Positions 62,630 to 64,000 of a stretch of 64,000 bases of DNA are shown here, one piece after another. Position 1 is the first letter of the stretch; the number at the start of each line of letters is the position of its first letter. Position numbers and translations under genes: made by a program. The notes under the pieces were generated by a model, which had not been told where the DNA came from, searched no databases, and was given only the letters and a program-made list of their open reading frames with translations. Source of the DNA: Clostridium sp. BNL1100 (GTDB taxonomy: Bacteria > Bacillota > Clostridia > Acetivibrionales > DSM-1351); contig NC_016791.1 of assembly GCF_000244875.1 (NCBI RefSeq), forward strand, positions 1,547,501 through 1,611,500. Reading direction: 5' to 3'.

Positions 62630-64000
62630 ATGCACAACAGACATTTGAAAGTACAGTACACAACTGTATTTTTTGTATTTATAGTACTTTCAGTATTTTG
62701 TGTATTTGCCTCAATGGCATTTCATAAGATACTGATAGGAGCTGACAGAGCACCAACATATTACCCTATAAAAGAATGTATCGAAAGCATAAGAACAGTC
62801 AAAAAACATAGACTGCTTTTTTTATGCTTTGAGGGATTATCCTTCTGTCTCGCAGCGTCACTTATGGTCAGTTACAGCAGAAACTATATTAGCAAGCTAC
62901 AATGTATAACTCCCAAGATATATACACCGGTAGCCGCAGGGCAGAACCAGTTCGGATCTGCCAGGTGGATGACTGAAAAGGAAAAAGCAAAAGCCTTTGA
63001 TACCGCTGTTATAAATCATAAAGATGAATTTTATAAAGCTTTGTTAGAGGCTGGTAAAAAGGATAGGGCAATAATAAAAAAGCATGTTATCGACAAGGAA
63101 GATAAACAGGAGCATAAGAAGTTACATTTTCAGTATATTAAATGGTTTGTGGGTAAGGTACTGCCGGAAGAAAAAAGGCATATACTCAGAGAAAAACTCA
63201 GACTATCTTATGATGAAATACTTAAAAAATACTTCCCAAGTATATGGCAAATGAAGGAGCAACGAAATGTTGATAAGCTAGCCAATTTATTTGAATGTGA
63301 ATTTGATGTTTCAAAAGAGGCAGATTCAAACGCTGAAATAAAAACAGATAGTATAGAAACGATTACCAATACTCAATGCTTCAGTTCTGGGGGAGTGGTT
63401 ATTGGAATGAAAAAGCTTGGTGGAGGAAAGGAGCTGTTCTATTATATTGGTGACGATACTCATTTGCTTGGAATAGGTGCAACCCGTTCAGGTAAAAGCA
63501 GAACTATGGTAATACAAAGTATTTGTTTTTTAGCTCTGGCAGGAGAAAGTATGATTGTATCCGATTTAAAGGGAGAACTGAACCAATATACCGGAACTTT
63601 CTTGAAAAGGTTGGGATACAACGTTATAACCCTAGACTTCAAAAATCCTTTAAAAAGCGATAGGTATAACCTACTACAGCCAATAATTGATGCCATAGAT
63701 GAAGACAACATACCCAAAGCTACGGAGTGTGTATGGGACTTAGTCGGTATCCTGGTTGGAGATGCTAAAGGCGAAAAGATATGGAACAACGGTGAAGCTT
63801 CAACAATAGCCTGTGCCATAATGTCAGTTGTATATGACAACAGAGAGGGCGAACGGAGAAAGTATCAGACCTTGACCAATGTGTATTACTTCATAGCTGA
63901 AATGTGCAAGCCCATTGGAAAGAACATCCCCATAGTCGAATACGTAAAAGTATTACCGGACAATCATCCTGCCAAACCGTTGGTAGCCATATCTGAAATA
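62630..64000 (+). CDS. VirD4/TraG-type coupling protein, 3' end outside window
   Basis: The ATG at 62630 has AAGGAGGA upstream; the frame stays open to the last base (457 codons). Two membrane helices (about 9-30 and 62-82) are followed by the TraG/VirD4 ATPase. Walker A is GATRSGKSRT (about 282-291) and the segment MIVSDLKGEL the strand after it. The family connects the relaxase-DNA complex to the type IV channel. A later Walker B would lie beyond the window. Confidence 0.88.
   Translation, partial: MHNRHLKVQYTTVFFVFIVLSVFCVFASMAFHKILIGADRAPTYYPIKECIESIRTVKKHRLLFLCFEGLSFCLAASLMVSYSRNYISKLQCITPKIYTPVAAGQNQFGSARWMTEKEKAKAFDTAVINHKDEFYKALLEAGKKDRAIIKKHVIDKEDKQEHKKLHFQYIKWFVGKVLPEEKRHILREKLRLSYDEILKKYFPSIWQMKEQRNVDKLANLFECEFDVSKEADSNAEIKTDSIETITNTQCFSSGGVVIGMKKLGGGKELFYYIGDDTHLLGIGATRSGKSRTMVIQSICFLALAGESMIVSDLKGELNQYTGTFLKRLGYNVITLDFKNPLKSDRYNLLQPIIDAIDEDNIPKATECVWDLVGILVGDAKGEKIWNNGEASTIACAIMSVVYDNREGERRKYQTLTNVYYFIAEMCKPIGKNIPIVEYVKVLPDNHPAKPLVAISEI

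Larger units (their letters stand above)
33480..64000 (+). mobile_element. Integrative conjugative element, right end beyond window
   Basis: Gene content supports an ICE: large serine recombinase, SHOCT-like small protein, methylase/helicase giant, cassettes, ParA, ParB, primase-like protein, ribbon-helix-helix protein, MobP-type relaxase and VirD4/TraG coupling protein, all on the plus strand. Interruptions are a chromosomal-type cellulase on the opposite strand (35444-38236) and two defence-like cargoes (53.4-58.6 and 59.5-60.9 kb). The mating-channel genes would lie beyond 64000. The left boundary is approximate. Confidence 0.8.

Overview
The window looks like the chromosome of a mesophilic, cellulosome-forming clostridium of the Ruminiclostridium type (relatives of C. 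cellulolyticum, C. papyrosolvens or C. josui). It is AT-rich with Gram-positive ribosome binding sites. It carries dockerin-bearing plant-polysaccharide enzymes (GH26 mannanase, PL11 rhamnogalacturonan lyase, a GH5 enzyme), an S-layer-anchored GH5-CBM17-CBM28 cellulase, and a spore-coat cotJC remnant. The species assignment is inference.

Region 1 (1-18.7 kb) is mostly chromosomal. It holds a GyrI-like protein, two membrane proteins, an exported alpha/beta hydrolase, an AraC regulator divergent from a cellulosomal mannanase, a PadR/DUF1048/ABC-2 exporter operon, an eCIS-core (DUF4157) repeat protein with a DUF4474 C-terminus followed by a lipoprotein that may be its immunity partner, a methyltransferase, a VOC protein, the PL11 lyase, a GH5 gene broken by one in-frame amber codon, and a MYG1-family protein.

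Region 2 (18.8-31 kb) is an accessory island built as a row of single-gene cassettes. Many units begin with a motif close to AACTGAATAGTGCGGTA, then a promoter (TTGACA/T, exactly 17 bp, TAGTAT), one small gene, and a rho-independent terminator whose left arm TACCGCACATTCAGTT is the inverted copy of the start motif. The cargo includes methyltransferase, CPCC, AraC/GyrI, GNAT, DUF4177, DUF3888, flavin reductase, zinc-ribbon and small membrane proteins; several are decayed. The row is interrupted by a decayed fragment of an integrative conjugative element (ICE) and by cotJC debris.

Region 3 (about 33.5 kb to the end) is a largely intact ICE: large serine recombinase, a 2041-residue methylase/SNF2-helicase giant with a TnpV-like gene overprinted in another frame, the same kind of cassettes directly after it, ParA/ParB, a primase-like protein, a ribbon-helix-helix protein, a MobP-type relaxase and a VirD4/TraG coupling protein that runs off the window. 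A cellulase gene sits between the recombinase and the rest, flanked by a second copy of the recombinase 3' end. Two defence-like cargoes are inserted in the ICE. One is a four-gene module (N6-adenine methyltransferase, a protein with two GHKL ATPase domains, a phosphoreceiver protein, an HNH nuclease). The other is a two-gene module (2TM-beta effector plus minimal CRISPR polymerase) matching the Panoptes architecture, bounded by 29-bp direct repeats.

The strongest candidates for something undescribed are the promoter-terminator-bounded cassette array and the methyltransferase/GHKL/receiver/HNH module. No rRNA, tRNA or CRISPR array was recognised.
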